A stretch of DNA of 64,000 bases from contig JAHDSF010000008.1 in NCBI GenBank assembly GCA_018432935.1, positions 22,272 to 86,271 on the forward strand, given 5' to 3'. The number at the start of each line of letters is the position of its first letter. The first letter of the stretch is position 1. The position numbers were made by a program, and so were the translations under genes. The notes under the pieces were generated by a model. The model had not been told where the DNA came from. It was given only the letters and a program-made list of their open reading frames with translations, and made no database searches. Origin of the DNA: Rhodospirillales bacterium. GTDB lineage: Bacteria; Pseudomonadota; Alphaproteobacteria; Rhodospirillales; Shumkoniaceae. Below, one piece after another: positions 17,966 through 26,715 of this stretch.

Positions 17966-18573
17966 CAATCCTCGATCGGGGCTTCCCACGGATCGCTCTC
18001 CTCGAATCCCATGCGCACATAGCCGCGCGGCGACGCGGGGCCACCGAATCCGATTTCGTCCCAGGCCGCAGGGTGGGCGTAGTAGATGTGAACCGCCGCC
18101 GACAGCAGGATATCCAGGAAGAAGCGCTTCGGCGGGATCCTCGCCCAGCCCTCCGCCTGCACCTCTCCGTTCTGGATCGCAGCCAGGACCGCATCCTGGG
18201 AGTCGGGGCCGAGGGCCGCAAAGCCGGCATCGTGGCGGCGCCATGCCTCCTCGTCGATCGCCGCGGCGGCGATCCGCCAGGTTTCCCGTTGCGGCGGGAA
18301 TGCGGCGATGCGGTAGCCGTCGCGCTGATCGCGCGCCAGCTTGTCGTCGAGCCACGGCAGGATCGGGATCGGCTCGGCGCGATCGGGCTGGGGGATCAGG
18401 CGCGCGAAGACGGCTTCCAGGACAAGCCATTCGGCAATGCCGAAGAAGCGCCGTTCGGGAACGCCATCGAGACGCTTCGCGACGACCTCGCGCGTTCGGT
18501 CGTTCCACGACGGCGACAACCGCTTGTCGAGGACGCGGTAGCCGGGATACGGGGGCCTGCGAAGCTCTTCCAT
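17965..18573 (-). CDS. Gluconate 2-dehydrogenase subunit 3 family protein
   Basis: A 202-residue protein, the small partner of GMC-type membrane dehydrogenases. Recognisable parts are FGIAEWLVLEAVFARLIPQPD near the start and FLDILLSAAVHIYYAHPAAWDEIGFGGPASPRGY at the end, where the HPxAWxExGFGGPA pattern is characteristic. Usual family members carry a twin-arginine signal; this one does not, matching the unsignalled GMC partner. The stop overlaps the GMC start and one base separates it from the membrane-protein gene, so they form one operon. Confidence 0.85.
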   Translation of the reverse strand: MEELRRPPYPGYRVLDKRLSPSWNDRTREVVAKRLDGVPERRFFGIAEWLVLEAVFARLIPQPDRAEPIPILPWLDDKLARDQRDGYRIAAFPPQRETWRIAAAAIDEEAWRRHDAGFAALGPDSQDAVLAAIQNGEVQAEGWARIPPKRFFLDILLSAAVHIYYAHPAAWDEIGFGGPASPRGYVRMGFEESDPWEAPIED

Positions 18574-18574
18574 C

Positions 18575-19552
18575 TCAAAGCTCCTCGTTCCTCAGGGCGA
18601 GCGCCGCGAATCCGGCCAAGGCCAGCCCGGAGAAGCTGGGGGGCGCCGCCAGGGGCGGGCCGCTCAAGACGTTCTGGCTGAAGTTCGCCCAGCCGCCCAT
18701 GTTGCGGCTGACGCCGTAGGAGTGGAAGACCATCCCCAACGGACCCAGCACAGCCGTTGCGCCGAGCAGGGAGGCGAGGGCGCCATCGAGCTTCCCCGGC
18801 CACGCGGCCTCGGCCAGCAGCCCCGCGGCCGCCAAGCCGGGAATGGCGATTGGCAGGTACATGAAGCGGTTCTGATAGCTGCCGCGGAAGTGCAACAGCG
18901 CGACCTCGGCGATGTTGCCGCCAAGGCCGATCGCGGTCACCAATGCCACCGCTTCGCCCGGCGGCGGCCGCGATCTCGGGAAACCGCGTCCCGCCGCCAT
19001 CAGGCCGAACACGCCTGCCAGCGCAAGAGCCGCCGGTGCCCCGGCCGGAGCGCCATAGAACAGCCGATCCCATCTCAGCCGGCCGGGCTTCTTCATCAGA
19101 TTCCAGGCGTGGAAGCCGACGCCCGCGAGCCCGGTCACGACAGCCGACCGGAAGGCGACCGCGGGAAGCCGGCCGGAGCGGCCCGTCAGACCGGCAGCCG
19201 CCCCGGCAAGCCCGGCTGCCGCGATCGTCGGCGCGACGTACATCGCCCGATTCCGATACAGCCCCCGGTAATGCTCGAGACCGCTATCGCCGAGCACGCT
19301 CAGCGACAGCAGCGCCGACGAACTGTAAAGGAGACGCTGCGGTGACGGCTTCCGCCTTCTGCTCCCGCGGGCCGGCGTGATCAGCCTGCCCAGCAGCATG
19401 CCCGCCCCCAGCACGATCGCCGTCCCGGCAAGCAGGCGGGCGGTCGAACCGTAAAGGGGAGAGGTACGCCGGCTCGGTTCGGGCGGGCGACGCCGCGGAA
19501 CGAGGGCGCCTCCCGTCTGCCTTGCTTCTCCTGCCGGCATCGACCGAGCCAT
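18575..19552 (-). CDS. Internally duplicated membrane protein of unknown function
   Basis: A 325-residue polytopic inner-membrane protein that I do not recognise by name. The two halves repeat each other: EHYRGLYRNRAMYVAPTIAA is matched by LHFRGSYQNRFMYLPIAIPG, and GVGFHAWNLMKKPG by GMVFHSYGVSRNMGG, each set followed by a Pro/Ala-rich loop and a hydrophobic helix. The conserved H-x-RG-Y-NR-MY motif and the following His could bind haem or metal, but this is inference. It begins two bases after the TPP-enzyme stop and ends one base before the subunit-3 gene, so it may be the membrane anchor or electron acceptor of the dehydrogenase. Confidence 0.75.
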   Translation of the reverse strand: MARSMPAGEARQTGGALVPRRRPPEPSRRTSPLYGSTARLLAGTAIVLGAGMLLGRLITPARGSRRRKPSPQRLLYSSSALLSLSVLGDSGLEHYRGLYRNRAMYVAPTIAAAGLAGAAAGLTGRSGRLPAVAFRSAVVTGLAGVGFHAWNLMKKPGRLRWDRLFYGAPAGAPAALALAGVFGLMAAGRGFPRSRPPPGEAVALVTAIGLGGNIAEVALLHFRGSYQNRFMYLPIAIPGLAAAGLLAEAAWPGKLDGALASLLGATAVLGPLGMVFHSYGVSRNMGGWANFSQNVLSGPPLAAPPSFSGLALAGFAALALRNEEL

Positions 19553-19554
19553 CG

Positions 19555-21342
19555 CTACTTCTTTCGCAGGAAGCCGCTCAGGCTCTCCTTGAACGACTGG
19601 AGCACGATGTCGAACGCCTCGGGGTCGCCTTTCAGGATCGATTGCGCGTACTTCTTCGCCTGCTCCATCTTGATGTGTGGCGGAAGCGGCGGCACGTTCG
19701 GATCGGTCACCGCGTCGATAACGCAGGGACGCTGTGCCTTCAAAGCCTCGTCCCAGGCGGGGCCGATGTCCGCCGGCCTTTCGACCCGGATCCCGTGCAA
19801 TCCGACGAGCTGGGCATAGGCGGCGTAGTTGAACCCGTAGACCTCCTGGGATTCCTCATATCTCGGGTCACCACCGAGCACGCGCTGTTCCCAGGTCACC
19901 TGGTTGAGATCATTGTTGTTGAGGACCAATACCACCAGACGGGGGTCCTTCCACTGCTTCCAGTACCGCGCGACCGAAATCAGCGCGCTGTTGCCGAGCA
20001 TCTGCATCGCCCCGTCGCCGACCAGGGCGATCGAGACCCGCTCCGGGAACGCCATCTTGGCCGCCAGGGCGTAAGGGATCGCCGGACACATGGTCGCCAG
20101 GGTGCCGGAAAGGCTCGCCTTCATGCCGCGCCGGATCTTCATGTTTCGGGCGAACCAGTTGGCGACGCTGCCGGAATCGGCCGAGATGATGCAGTTGTCG
20201 GGTAGGCGCGAGGATAGCTCCCACAGCACCCGCTGCGGATTGATCGGATCGGCTTCGACCATCGAGCGGTTCTCGATCACCTCCCACCAGTCACGGATCC
20301 CTTTCTCCAGTTCCTCGCGCCAGCTTCGGTCTTCCTTGCGCTTCAGCAGGGGGATCAGCGCCCGCAGGGTGGCTGCGCTCTCGCCGACCAGCGGCACCTC
20401 CATGGGATAGCGGATGCTCAGCATGCGGCCATCGATGTCGATCTGGACGCCCCGCGCCTGCCCCTCGGGCGGCAGGTACTCCGAATACGGAAAGCTGGAG
20501 CCGACCATCAACAGGGTGTCGCAGCCGTTCATCAGCTCCCAGCTCGGCTTGGTACCCAAGAGGCCGATTTGGCCGGTGACGAACGGCAGCTCGTCGGGCA
20601 CGGCGGCGCGCCCGAGCAGCGCCTTCGCCACGCCCGCGCCCAGGATCTCGGCCACCTCGATGACCTCGTCGGTGGCCTCCAGCGCGCCGGCGCCCACCAG
20701 CATCGCCACTTTCTTGCCCTCGTTGAGAACGGCAGCGGCGCGGCGGAGGTCGGCTTCCACGGGTACGACCTTGGGCGCGGAGTAGCCGATCCCCGAGTGG
20801 ATGGTGCCGTGGGCGCGGGGAGGCTTGGTCACCGCCTCCGCCTGCTGCACGTCATTGGGGATGATGATGCAGGTCACCGTCCGTTCGGCGAGCGCGATCC
20901 GCATCGCCCGGTCGACCAGATGTCGGATCTGGGAGGCCTCGTTCGCCCGGTGGACGTAGCTGCCCGCCACGTCCTTGAACAGCGTCTCGAGCTGGACCTC
21001 CTGCTGGTAGTGGCCGCCCAGCGCCGCCCGGTCCTGCTGGCCGACGATGGCGACGACCGGCGCGTGGTCGAGATTGGCATCGTAGAGACCGTTGAGCAGG
21101 TGGATGGCGCCCGGTCCGGAGGTCGCCATGCAAACCCCGACCTGCCCTGTATACTTGGCATGGGCGCAGGCGGCGAACGCGGCGCTTTCCTCGTGCACCA
21201 TCTGGATGAATTCGAACCGGTCTCCGGCGCGCCCTAGCGCACCCAGGATGCCGTTGATCCCATCACCCGGGAAACCGAAGATGCGCTTCACGCCCCAAGC
21301 TTCGAGCCGATCGAGCATGAAATCGGCAGCGGTCTGAGCCAT
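19555..21342 (-). CDS. Thiamine-pyrophosphate enzyme, pyruvate oxidase/dehydrogenase (PoxB) type
   Basis: A 595-residue TPP enzyme of the pyruvate oxidase/acetolactate synthase family. The Pyr domain carries the catalytic Glu in HEESAAFAA (near residue 50), the central domain is FAD/ADP-type, and the PP domain contains GDG at 442-444 followed by LNNNDLNQ, the Mg-TPP site. It probably decarboxylates pyruvate or another 2-oxo acid, passing electrons to a membrane acceptor. ATG at 21342 is preceded by GAAGGAG; the frame extends upstream without homology. First gene of the four-gene operon with the membrane protein, subunit 3 and GMC flavoprotein. Confidence 0.88.
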   Translation of the reverse strand: MAQTAADFMLDRLEAWGVKRIFGFPGDGINGILGALGRAGDRFEFIQMVHEESAAFAACAHAKYTGQVGVCMATSGPGAIHLLNGLYDANLDHAPVVAIVGQQDRAALGGHYQQEVQLETLFKDVAGSYVHRANEASQIRHLVDRAMRIALAERTVTCIIIPNDVQQAEAVTKPPRAHGTIHSGIGYSAPKVVPVEADLRRAAAVLNEGKKVAMLVGAGALEATDEVIEVAEILGAGVAKALLGRAAVPDELPFVTGQIGLLGTKPSWELMNGCDTLLMVGSSFPYSEYLPPEGQARGVQIDIDGRMLSIRYPMEVPLVGESAATLRALIPLLKRKEDRSWREELEKGIRDWWEVIENRSMVEADPINPQRVLWELSSRLPDNCIISADSGSVANWFARNMKIRRGMKASLSGTLATMCPAIPYALAAKMAFPERVSIALVGDGAMQMLGNSALISVARYWKQWKDPRLVVLVLNNNDLNQVTWEQRVLGGDPRYEESQEVYGFNYAAYAQLVGLHGIRVERPADIGPAWDEALKAQRPCVIDAVTDPNVPPLPPHIKMEQAKKYAQSILKGDPEAFDIVLQSFKESLSGFLRKK

Positions 21343-21674
21343 CGCAGGACTCCTTCTTCCCGTTATCGCGGCGGTTTCACAGCTGAACCGAACGCTCCGA
21401 CGCTTCGGTTTGCGCGAATGAAGGCGGCACCAGACTGCCGCTCGCGACCTGCGGGCCGCGGCGCAGGAACGCCCGACATCCGCAGGTGATCGCAGCATCA
21501 TCGCCGGATGCTCGGCGTTCGGCCTTAACCTGGGTTAAGGGGCCGCGCGATTATGGCGCCTCCTTCGGCGTACCCCCGGAGGAAGACTGTGCCCGCGCAC
21601 TTCCGGTCCGGACGAATCGCAGCCCCGCTTCGTCAGTCGAACAGGAGGACTGAAACTCGTGGGAGCCTGCGGCC
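21343..21674 (+). other. Divergent intergenic region with an 18-bp perfect palindrome
   Basis: A 332-base gap between the PoxB-type operon (leftward) and exoD (rightward); no gene seen. It contains a perfect inverted repeat, CCTTAACCTGGGTTAAGG, at 21523-21540. For the rightward gene, TTAACC inside the palindrome and GATTAT at about 21549-21554 could be -35 and -10 boxes, so the palindrome could be an operator. Confidence 0.5.
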
Positions 21675-22260
21675 ATGAACTCCGACGACGACGTGCACAG
21701 CCTCGATCAGGTGCTGACCCGGATCGCCGAAGCGGGCGGAGAGCACAACGTCTGTGTCGGCGATCTGCTCGAGGACATCGGTCAGCGCTCGTTCGGACCG
21801 CTGCTTCTCATCCCCAGCCTGATCATCGTTTCACCGATCAGCGGCATTCCCGGGGCGCCGACGCTGGCCGCCGTCATGATCGCCACCGTCGCCGTCCAGA
21901 TGCTGATCGGGCGACGCTGCCTGTGGCTGCCGAAAGCGCTCCAGCGCCGCTGCCTCAACCGGGACAAGCTGGGCAAGGCCGTGGCGTTTCTCCGGCCGGC
22001 GGCCGGCGTCGTCGACCGGCTGATCCGCCCCCGGCTGACCGTCCTCACGCGCGGGGCGTTCGCCCGCTTGATCGCAGCGGCGTGCCTGCTGATCAGCCTG
22101 CTGATGCCGCCGCTCGAATTGGTGCCGATGGCCAACAGCCTGACCGCGGCCGCCATCGCCGCGTACTCGCTTGCCATCGTGGCAAACGACGGCCTGCTGG
22201 TCATTGCTGCCTTGACCGTCACGGCAGCCGGAGTGGGTCGCGGGCGCCGCCGTCCTGTAG
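21675..22260 (+). CDS. ExoD family membrane protein, probable frameshift near the C-terminus
   Basis: ExoD (exopolysaccharide synthesis) family protein with DQVLTRIAE, RSFGPLLLIPSLIIVSPISG, IPGAPTLAAVMIATVAVQML and three to four membrane helices. The normal family length is about 195-200 residues. The initiating frame, however, has no stop at that point and runs on antisense to the next gene for another 440 codons. Skipping one base near 22230 gives EWVAGAAVL and a TAG at 22258-22260, a plausible native end. Either a one-base insertion in the genome or a sequencing error explains this. The exported-polysaccharide role is by family only. Confidence 0.7.
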
Positions 22261-22280
22261 CGGGCCGCCAGTCCGATCCG

Positions 22281-23282
22281 CTACGCCAGCAGGGCCCCCA
22301 GGACGGCGAAAACGGCGACGGTCAACACGAAGGCCGAAACGACCGCGACAATCCACGGCCGGCGCTCGAAGGCGAACTGCCGGCTGACCTTCCGGGCGCG
22401 AGCCGAGAACGCGCCACGGGTCGCGTGCAGGCCCTCGAGCGGAGCAAACAGGTTGTCGCGACGATCGCCCGCCACGACGTCCCCGGTCATCTGTCCGTCC
22501 CAGGCTTTTCTCGCCATGTAGCGGTCGAGCAGCGCGGGCGCGATGCGATTGCCGAGGATCGCTTGGACGGTCGAGAACCCCACCCAGTATTCGCGGCGCG
22601 GGTGGTCGGCCGCAAAGACGATGGCCCGCGCGGCAACCTCCGGCTGGAAGATTGGCGGGATCGGCTGCGGCGTCCGTTCCATCCGGGTCCGCGCCCACGA
22701 GAACTGCGGGGTGTTGAGCGCCGGCATGTGCACGACCGAAAGCCGGATCGGGCTGCCGTCGTGGATGAGCTCGCAGCGCAGCGAGTCGGTGAAACCCCGG
22801 ATCGCCGCCTTCGAGGCGCAATAGGCCGATTGCAGAGGGACCGACCGGTAGGCGAGCGCCGAGCCGACCTGGACGATGGTGCCGCGGCCGCGGCGCCGCA
22901 TGCGCGTCAGCGCCTCCATGGTGCCGTGGACGGTGCCGAGGAAGACGACCCTCGCGACCTGGTCGAATTCCGGCGCGGTCATCACGGCGACCGGGGCCAG
23001 CATCGTCACCATCGCGGAGTTCACCCACACGTCGGGAGGCCCGAGATCGTCCTCGATCCCCGACGCCGCATCGGCCAGGGCTGCCGGGTCCCCAACGTCG
23101 GCCGCTCGCCATGCAGCGCGGCCGCCTTCGCGGGTGATCTCGCGGCAGGCGTCCTCCAGCCCAGCGGCACTGCGCGCGATCAGGCCGACCCGATCGCCGC
23201 GGCGCGCGAAGGCAAGCGCCGTGGCTCGCCCGACGCCCGCGGACGCCCCGGTGATCACGACCGTTCTCTCCGAGACCATCAC
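22281..23282 (-). CDS. SDR family oxidoreductase with C-terminal membrane anchor
   Basis: A 333-residue SDR. TGASAGVG is at residues 11-18, Ser141 and YCASK (Tyr154, Lys158) form the active site, and NSA replaces the usual NNAG. An extension of about 80 residues follows the SDR core and ends in a hydrophobic helix (IVAVVSAFVLTVAVFAVLGALLA) that should anchor it to the membrane. Extended membrane-anchored SDRs of this kind occur beside GH15 glucoamylases and stress genes in many proteobacteria. It is divergent from the GH15 gene. Confidence 0.85.
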   Translation of the reverse strand: MMVSERTVVITGASAGVGRATALAFARRGDRVGLIARSAAGLEDACREITREGGRAAWRAADVGDPAALADAASGIEDDLGPPDVWVNSAMVTMLAPVAVMTAPEFDQVARVVFLGTVHGTMEALTRMRRRGRGTIVQVGSALAYRSVPLQSAYCASKAAIRGFTDSLRCELIHDGSPIRLSVVHMPALNTPQFSWARTRMERTPQPIPPIFQPEVAARAIVFAADHPRREYWVGFSTVQAILGNRIAPALLDRYMARKAWDGQMTGDVVAGDRRDNLFAPLEGLHATRGAFSARARKVSRQFAFERRPWIVAVVSAFVLTVAVFAVLGALLA

Positions 23283-23409
23283 GTCCTCCTGGCGGAAGCG
23301 GCGGGGACTCTTAGGATGGGATCCGACCGCCGCCGTTTCGATGCGGGGTTGCGAAACTCGCCCCGCACCATCACGTCGCAGAGACCTATCGCGGTACGGG
23401 AGACGCGTT

Positions 23410-25200
23410 CTGACACGGCGGATCGAAGACTACGCGCTGATCGGGGACTGCGAGACTGCGGCACTCGTCGGGGCCGACGGCTCGATCGATTGGCTGTGCT
23501 GGCCGCGCTTCGATTCGGCGGCCTGCTTCGCCTGCCTGATCGGACAACCCGAGAACGGCCGCTGGCTTCTCGCGCCTGAAGGCGAAGCCGAGACGACCCG
23601 CCGCTACTGTCCCGACACGATGATCCTGGAGACGACCTTCCGGAACCGCCAGGGCGTGGTGAAGATCGTCGATTTCATGCCCCTACGCGACGAGGCATCC
23701 AATCTGGTGCGGATCGTAGAGGGCCTTGCGGGCAACGTCGACATGGTGATGCACCTGGCCCCAAGGTTCGACTACGGCCGGCTCCGCCCGTGGACCAGAG
23801 GCGACGACCAACGATCCGTTGAGGCCCTGGTCGGGCCCGACGCCCTGACGCTTTGGACCGACGTCCCGGTTTCCTGCGCCGACGGCACGATCAAGACGCG
23901 GTTCACGACCTCAACCGGCTCGAAGGCGGCGTTCGTGCTTGCCTACAGGGGCTCGCACCTGCCGGCACCGCGACCCATCGATCCCCATGCCGCGAGGGAC
24001 GCCACCGAGGACTTCTGGCGGAAATGGGCGTCACGCTGTCGTTACGAAGGGAGGTGGCGCGATGCCGTCGTCCGTTCGTACCTGACCCTCAAGGCGCTGA
24101 CCTACCGACCGACGGGAGGCATCGTCGCCGCCCCCACCACGTCGCTGCCGGAGAAGCCCGGCGGCATCCGCAACTGGGATTACCGCTATTGCTGGCTTCG
24201 CGACGCGACCATGACCCTGATGGCCCTGATGGACGCCGGCTACTACGATGAGGCGGCGGCATGGCGGGACTGGCTGCTGCGCGCGGTCGCCGGCAATCCC
24301 GAGAGGATGCAGATCGTCTACGGCCTCGCCGGCGAGCAGCGGCTGACGGAATGGAACGCGGAGTGGCTCGACGGCTACCGGGGATCGCGGCCGGTCACGG
24401 TCGGCAACGCCGCCTTCGAGCAGCACCAGAACGACATCTTCGGAGAGGTGGCGGACGCCTTGCACCAGGCCCGCGCGGGCGGACTGCGGCACAGCGACGT
24501 CGAGTGGGAGATCGAGAAGGGCCTGCTTCGCCACCTCGAACGCGCCTGGCCCAAGCCCGACCAGGGGATCTGGGAGAGTCGGGGACCGCTGCGGCTGTTC
24601 ACCCATTCAAAGGTCATGGCGTGGGTCGCGTTCGACCGCGCCGTCCACGATGCAGATCGCTACGGCCTGCCGGGGCCCGTCGACCGCTGGCGCGCACTGC
24701 GAAAGACGATCCATGCCGAAATCTGCAGCCGGGGCTTCGATCCGGAGTTGGGCAGCTTCGTGCGCTCGTACGGATCGAAATGCCTCGACGCCAGCCTGCT
24801 GATGATCCCTCTGGTGGGGTTCCTGCCCCCGGACGACCCCAGGGTCCTTGGCACCGTGCGTGCAATCCGGCAGCGGCTGACCGTCAATGGGCTCCTTCTG
24901 CGCTACGATCCGGAGCGGTCCGACGACGGCCTGCCCGGCCAGGAAGGGGCCTTTTTCGCCTGCAACTTCTGGCTGGCCGACAATCTCATCCTGGGGGGGC
25001 GACGCGAGGACGGGCTGGCGCTGTTCGAACGGCTGCTGTCGCTGCGCAACGACGTCGGCCTGCTGTCGGAGGAATGCGATCCCGCGACCGGGCGGATGCT
25101 CGGCAACTTCCCCCAGGCGCTTTCCCACCTCGCCCTGGTGCAGACCGCCAAGAACCTCGTCGACACGCACGGCCCGGCCGCCCGCCGGGCCGAAGGTTGA
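23410..25200 (+). CDS. GH15 family glucoamylase/trehalase-like glycoside hydrolase
   Basis: About 596 residues, the normal size for bacterial GH15 proteins. N-terminal beta-sandwich part (RIEDYALIGDCETAALVG, DGSIDWLCWPRFDS) and (alpha/alpha)6 barrel with RNWDYRYCWLRDATMTL, GIWESRG with one catalytic Glu, and GQEGAFFACNFWLADN with the second. Likely cleaves glucose from an alpha-glucan or trehalose in the cytosol. Family proteins begin MTRRIEDY; here that Met position is CTG at 23410, with GGGAG seven bases upstream. An in-frame ATG at 23341 would add 23 residues but has no ribosome site, so the start is uncertain. Confidence 0.85.
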   Translation: MTRRIEDYALIGDCETAALVGADGSIDWLCWPRFDSAACFACLIGQPENGRWLLAPEGEAETTRRYCPDTMILETTFRNRQGVVKIVDFMPLRDEASNLVRIVEGLAGNVDMVMHLAPRFDYGRLRPWTRGDDQRSVEALVGPDALTLWTDVPVSCADGTIKTRFTTSTGSKAAFVLAYRGSHLPAPRPIDPHAARDATEDFWRKWASRCRYEGRWRDAVVRSYLTLKALTYRPTGGIVAAPTTSLPEKPGGIRNWDYRYCWLRDATMTLMALMDAGYYDEAAAWRDWLLRAVAGNPERMQIVYGLAGEQRLTEWNAEWLDGYRGSRPVTVGNAAFEQHQNDIFGEVADALHQARAGGLRHSDVEWEIEKGLLRHLERAWPKPDQGIWESRGPLRLFTHSKVMAWVAFDRAVHDADRYGLPGPVDRWRALRKTIHAEICSRGFDPELGSFVRSYGSKCLDASLLMIPLVGFLPPDDPRVLGTVRAIRQRLTVNGLLLRYDPERSDDGLPGQEGAFFACNFWLADNLILGGRREDGLALFERLLSLRNDVGLLSEECDPATGRMLGNFPQALSHLALVQTAKNLVDTHGPAARRAEG

Positions 25201-25247
25201 CCTTCACGAAGGGCACCGGGCGATAGCGGCCGGTTGGCGGAACCTCG

Positions 25248-26144
25248 TCATACGGCCTCGTCATAGCTGAGGCTCCAGCCCGCTCCGATGTACCAGCATC
25301 GCCCCGGCGTGGCGGGCCGTCTCCAGCGAAGGCTCCGTATAAACTCGATGCCGCCATTCTCGAAGGCGGTCTTCAGCGCCGCGCTCTCGGCGTGCGGTTC
25401 CGCCAGGAGGCCTTCCGCGTAGACGAAATAGGCCGGTCCGAGCCATTCGGCGGCGAAGCCCTGCTCAAGCCGCTCGATGCGCAGTCCTGCCCCGTGAAGC
25501 GTATGCGTGCCCCCGCCCCGGCTTGGCCGGGGAACGCCGAGGGGAAAGATGAGGCGGCCACCCGGTACGAGATGCTCGACCCAGGCCGGCGCGGGGTGCT
25601 GCACCAGGAAATTGACGTAGACGCAGTCGACCCGCTCTCTCGGCCACTCGGCGCCGTCGCCCTGGACGACAGTGACATTGGTGAGGCGTGCCAGGTTGCT
25701 GCTGGCGCTTTCGGCCAGGGCGGGATCGAGCTCAACCGCCAGAACGTGGCCTTCGTCACCGACGACGTGCGCCATCAACGCGCTGTAGTAGCCTGCGCCG
25801 GCGCCGACATGGGCGACGCGGTCGCCCCGCTTCAACCCCGCGCGATGCAGCCACCTCGCATGCAACGACGGCGAACCGTTGTTGACCCCCCGTTCCGGGG
25901 AAAGGGCGAGGTTGATATCCTGATAGACCAGGACCGGATCGCAACTCGGAAGAACGCGGTAGTCGCCGAACGGTGTGAGCCTGAGCCAGGGAGGCGCCCC
26001 CAGGAAGCCTTCGCGAGGGACCGTCGCCAACGCATCCTCCAGGCCGGGATCGCTCTCGACACCGGCGAGGGCAAGCATCTGCTTGGCATAGGCCCGGCGG
26101 ATCATCGACAGGGCATGTTCGTCAAACGCGCTGCCGCCGGCCAT
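25248..26144 (-). CDS. PCMT-like class I methyltransferase
   Basis: A 298-residue protein with the protein-L-isoaspartate methyltransferase layout: AHVGAGAGYYSALMAHVVG as SAM motif I, AVELDPALAE as the acidic strand and NVTVVQGDGAEW, where GDG contacts SAM in PCMTs, then a GGRLIFPLG strand. An N-terminal region of about 100 residues includes VPREGFLG, also typical. Whether it repairs isoaspartate or methylates another protein or small molecule is unknown. It converges on the GH15 gene and stands alone. Confidence 0.75.
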   Translation of the reverse strand: MAGGSAFDEHALSMIRRAYAKQMLALAGVESDPGLEDALATVPREGFLGAPPWLRLTPFGDYRVLPSCDPVLVYQDINLALSPERGVNNGSPSLHARWLHRAGLKRGDRVAHVGAGAGYYSALMAHVVGDEGHVLAVELDPALAESASSNLARLTNVTVVQGDGAEWPRERVDCVYVNFLVQHPAPAWVEHLVPGGRLIFPLGVPRPSRGGGTHTLHGAGLRIERLEQGFAAEWLGPAYFVYAEGLLAEPHAESAALKTAFENGGIEFIRSLRWRRPATPGRCWYIGAGWSLSYDEAV

Positions 26145-26275
26145 TCAGGACCTCCGACAGAAGACGGCACTGCCGCAGCCGGCAGCCGAGGAGCGGCCGC
26201 CACTCTTAACAGCGCGGAAGAATAGTCCTACTGTCATGATCGACAACAAGCTGATGCAGGTTCCGGAGAACAGAT

Positions 26276-26689
26276 ATGAGCTCACCCGTGTCGGTATTCG
26301 AGTACGACCTTGATGTCGTCCCGGCCGACATCGACGACATGGGTCACGTCAACAACGCGGTGTATCTGAAGTGGGTACAGACGGCAGTGCTCCGCCACTG
26401 GCGCCGCCTTGCCCCCAAGGACGCGGTCGCCACGCGACTCTGGGTCGCCCTGAAGCACGAAATCCGATACGTCCACCCGGCATTCCTAAACGACCATGTG
26501 GTGGTTCGGGCGGCGCTGAAGAACCTGCGGGGCGCCCGCGCCTTCTACGAGACGATGATCAACCGCGGCGACGAGGTCCTTGCCGTCGTCGAGAGCTGCT
26601 GGTGCTGCCTCGATTCCGCAACCAGGAAGCCGGCCCGGCTCGCGCGTGACGTCGTCGCGCGGTTCCTGCCAGGTTCGAAGAACGCCTGA
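26276..26689 (+). CDS. Acyl-CoA thioesterase (hotdog fold, 4HBT type)
   Basis: A 137-residue hotdog-fold protein. The segment ADIDDMGHVNNAVYLKWVQTA contains the catalytic Asp and the HVNN motif of 4-hydroxybenzoyl-CoA thioesterase-like enzymes, followed by IRYVHPAFLNDHVVVRAAL. It would hydrolyse a small or medium acyl-CoA as a tetramer. GGAG lies upstream of the ATG. It precedes cobU by 26 bases on the same strand but is functionally unrelated to cobalamin. Confidence 0.88.
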   Translation: MSSPVSVFEYDLDVVPADIDDMGHVNNAVYLKWVQTAVLRHWRRLAPKDAVATRLWVALKHEIRYVHPAFLNDHVVVRAALKNLRGARAFYETMINRGDEVLAVVESCWCCLDSATRKPARLARDVVARFLPGSKNA

Positions 26690-26715
26690 AGGGACACGGT
26701 GCGGAGACGCGACGG

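Noticed and set aside
22260..23579. Extension of the exoD frame beyond family length
   Set aside because: Antisense to the SDR gene and unlike any ExoD C-terminus; a frameshift explains it better.
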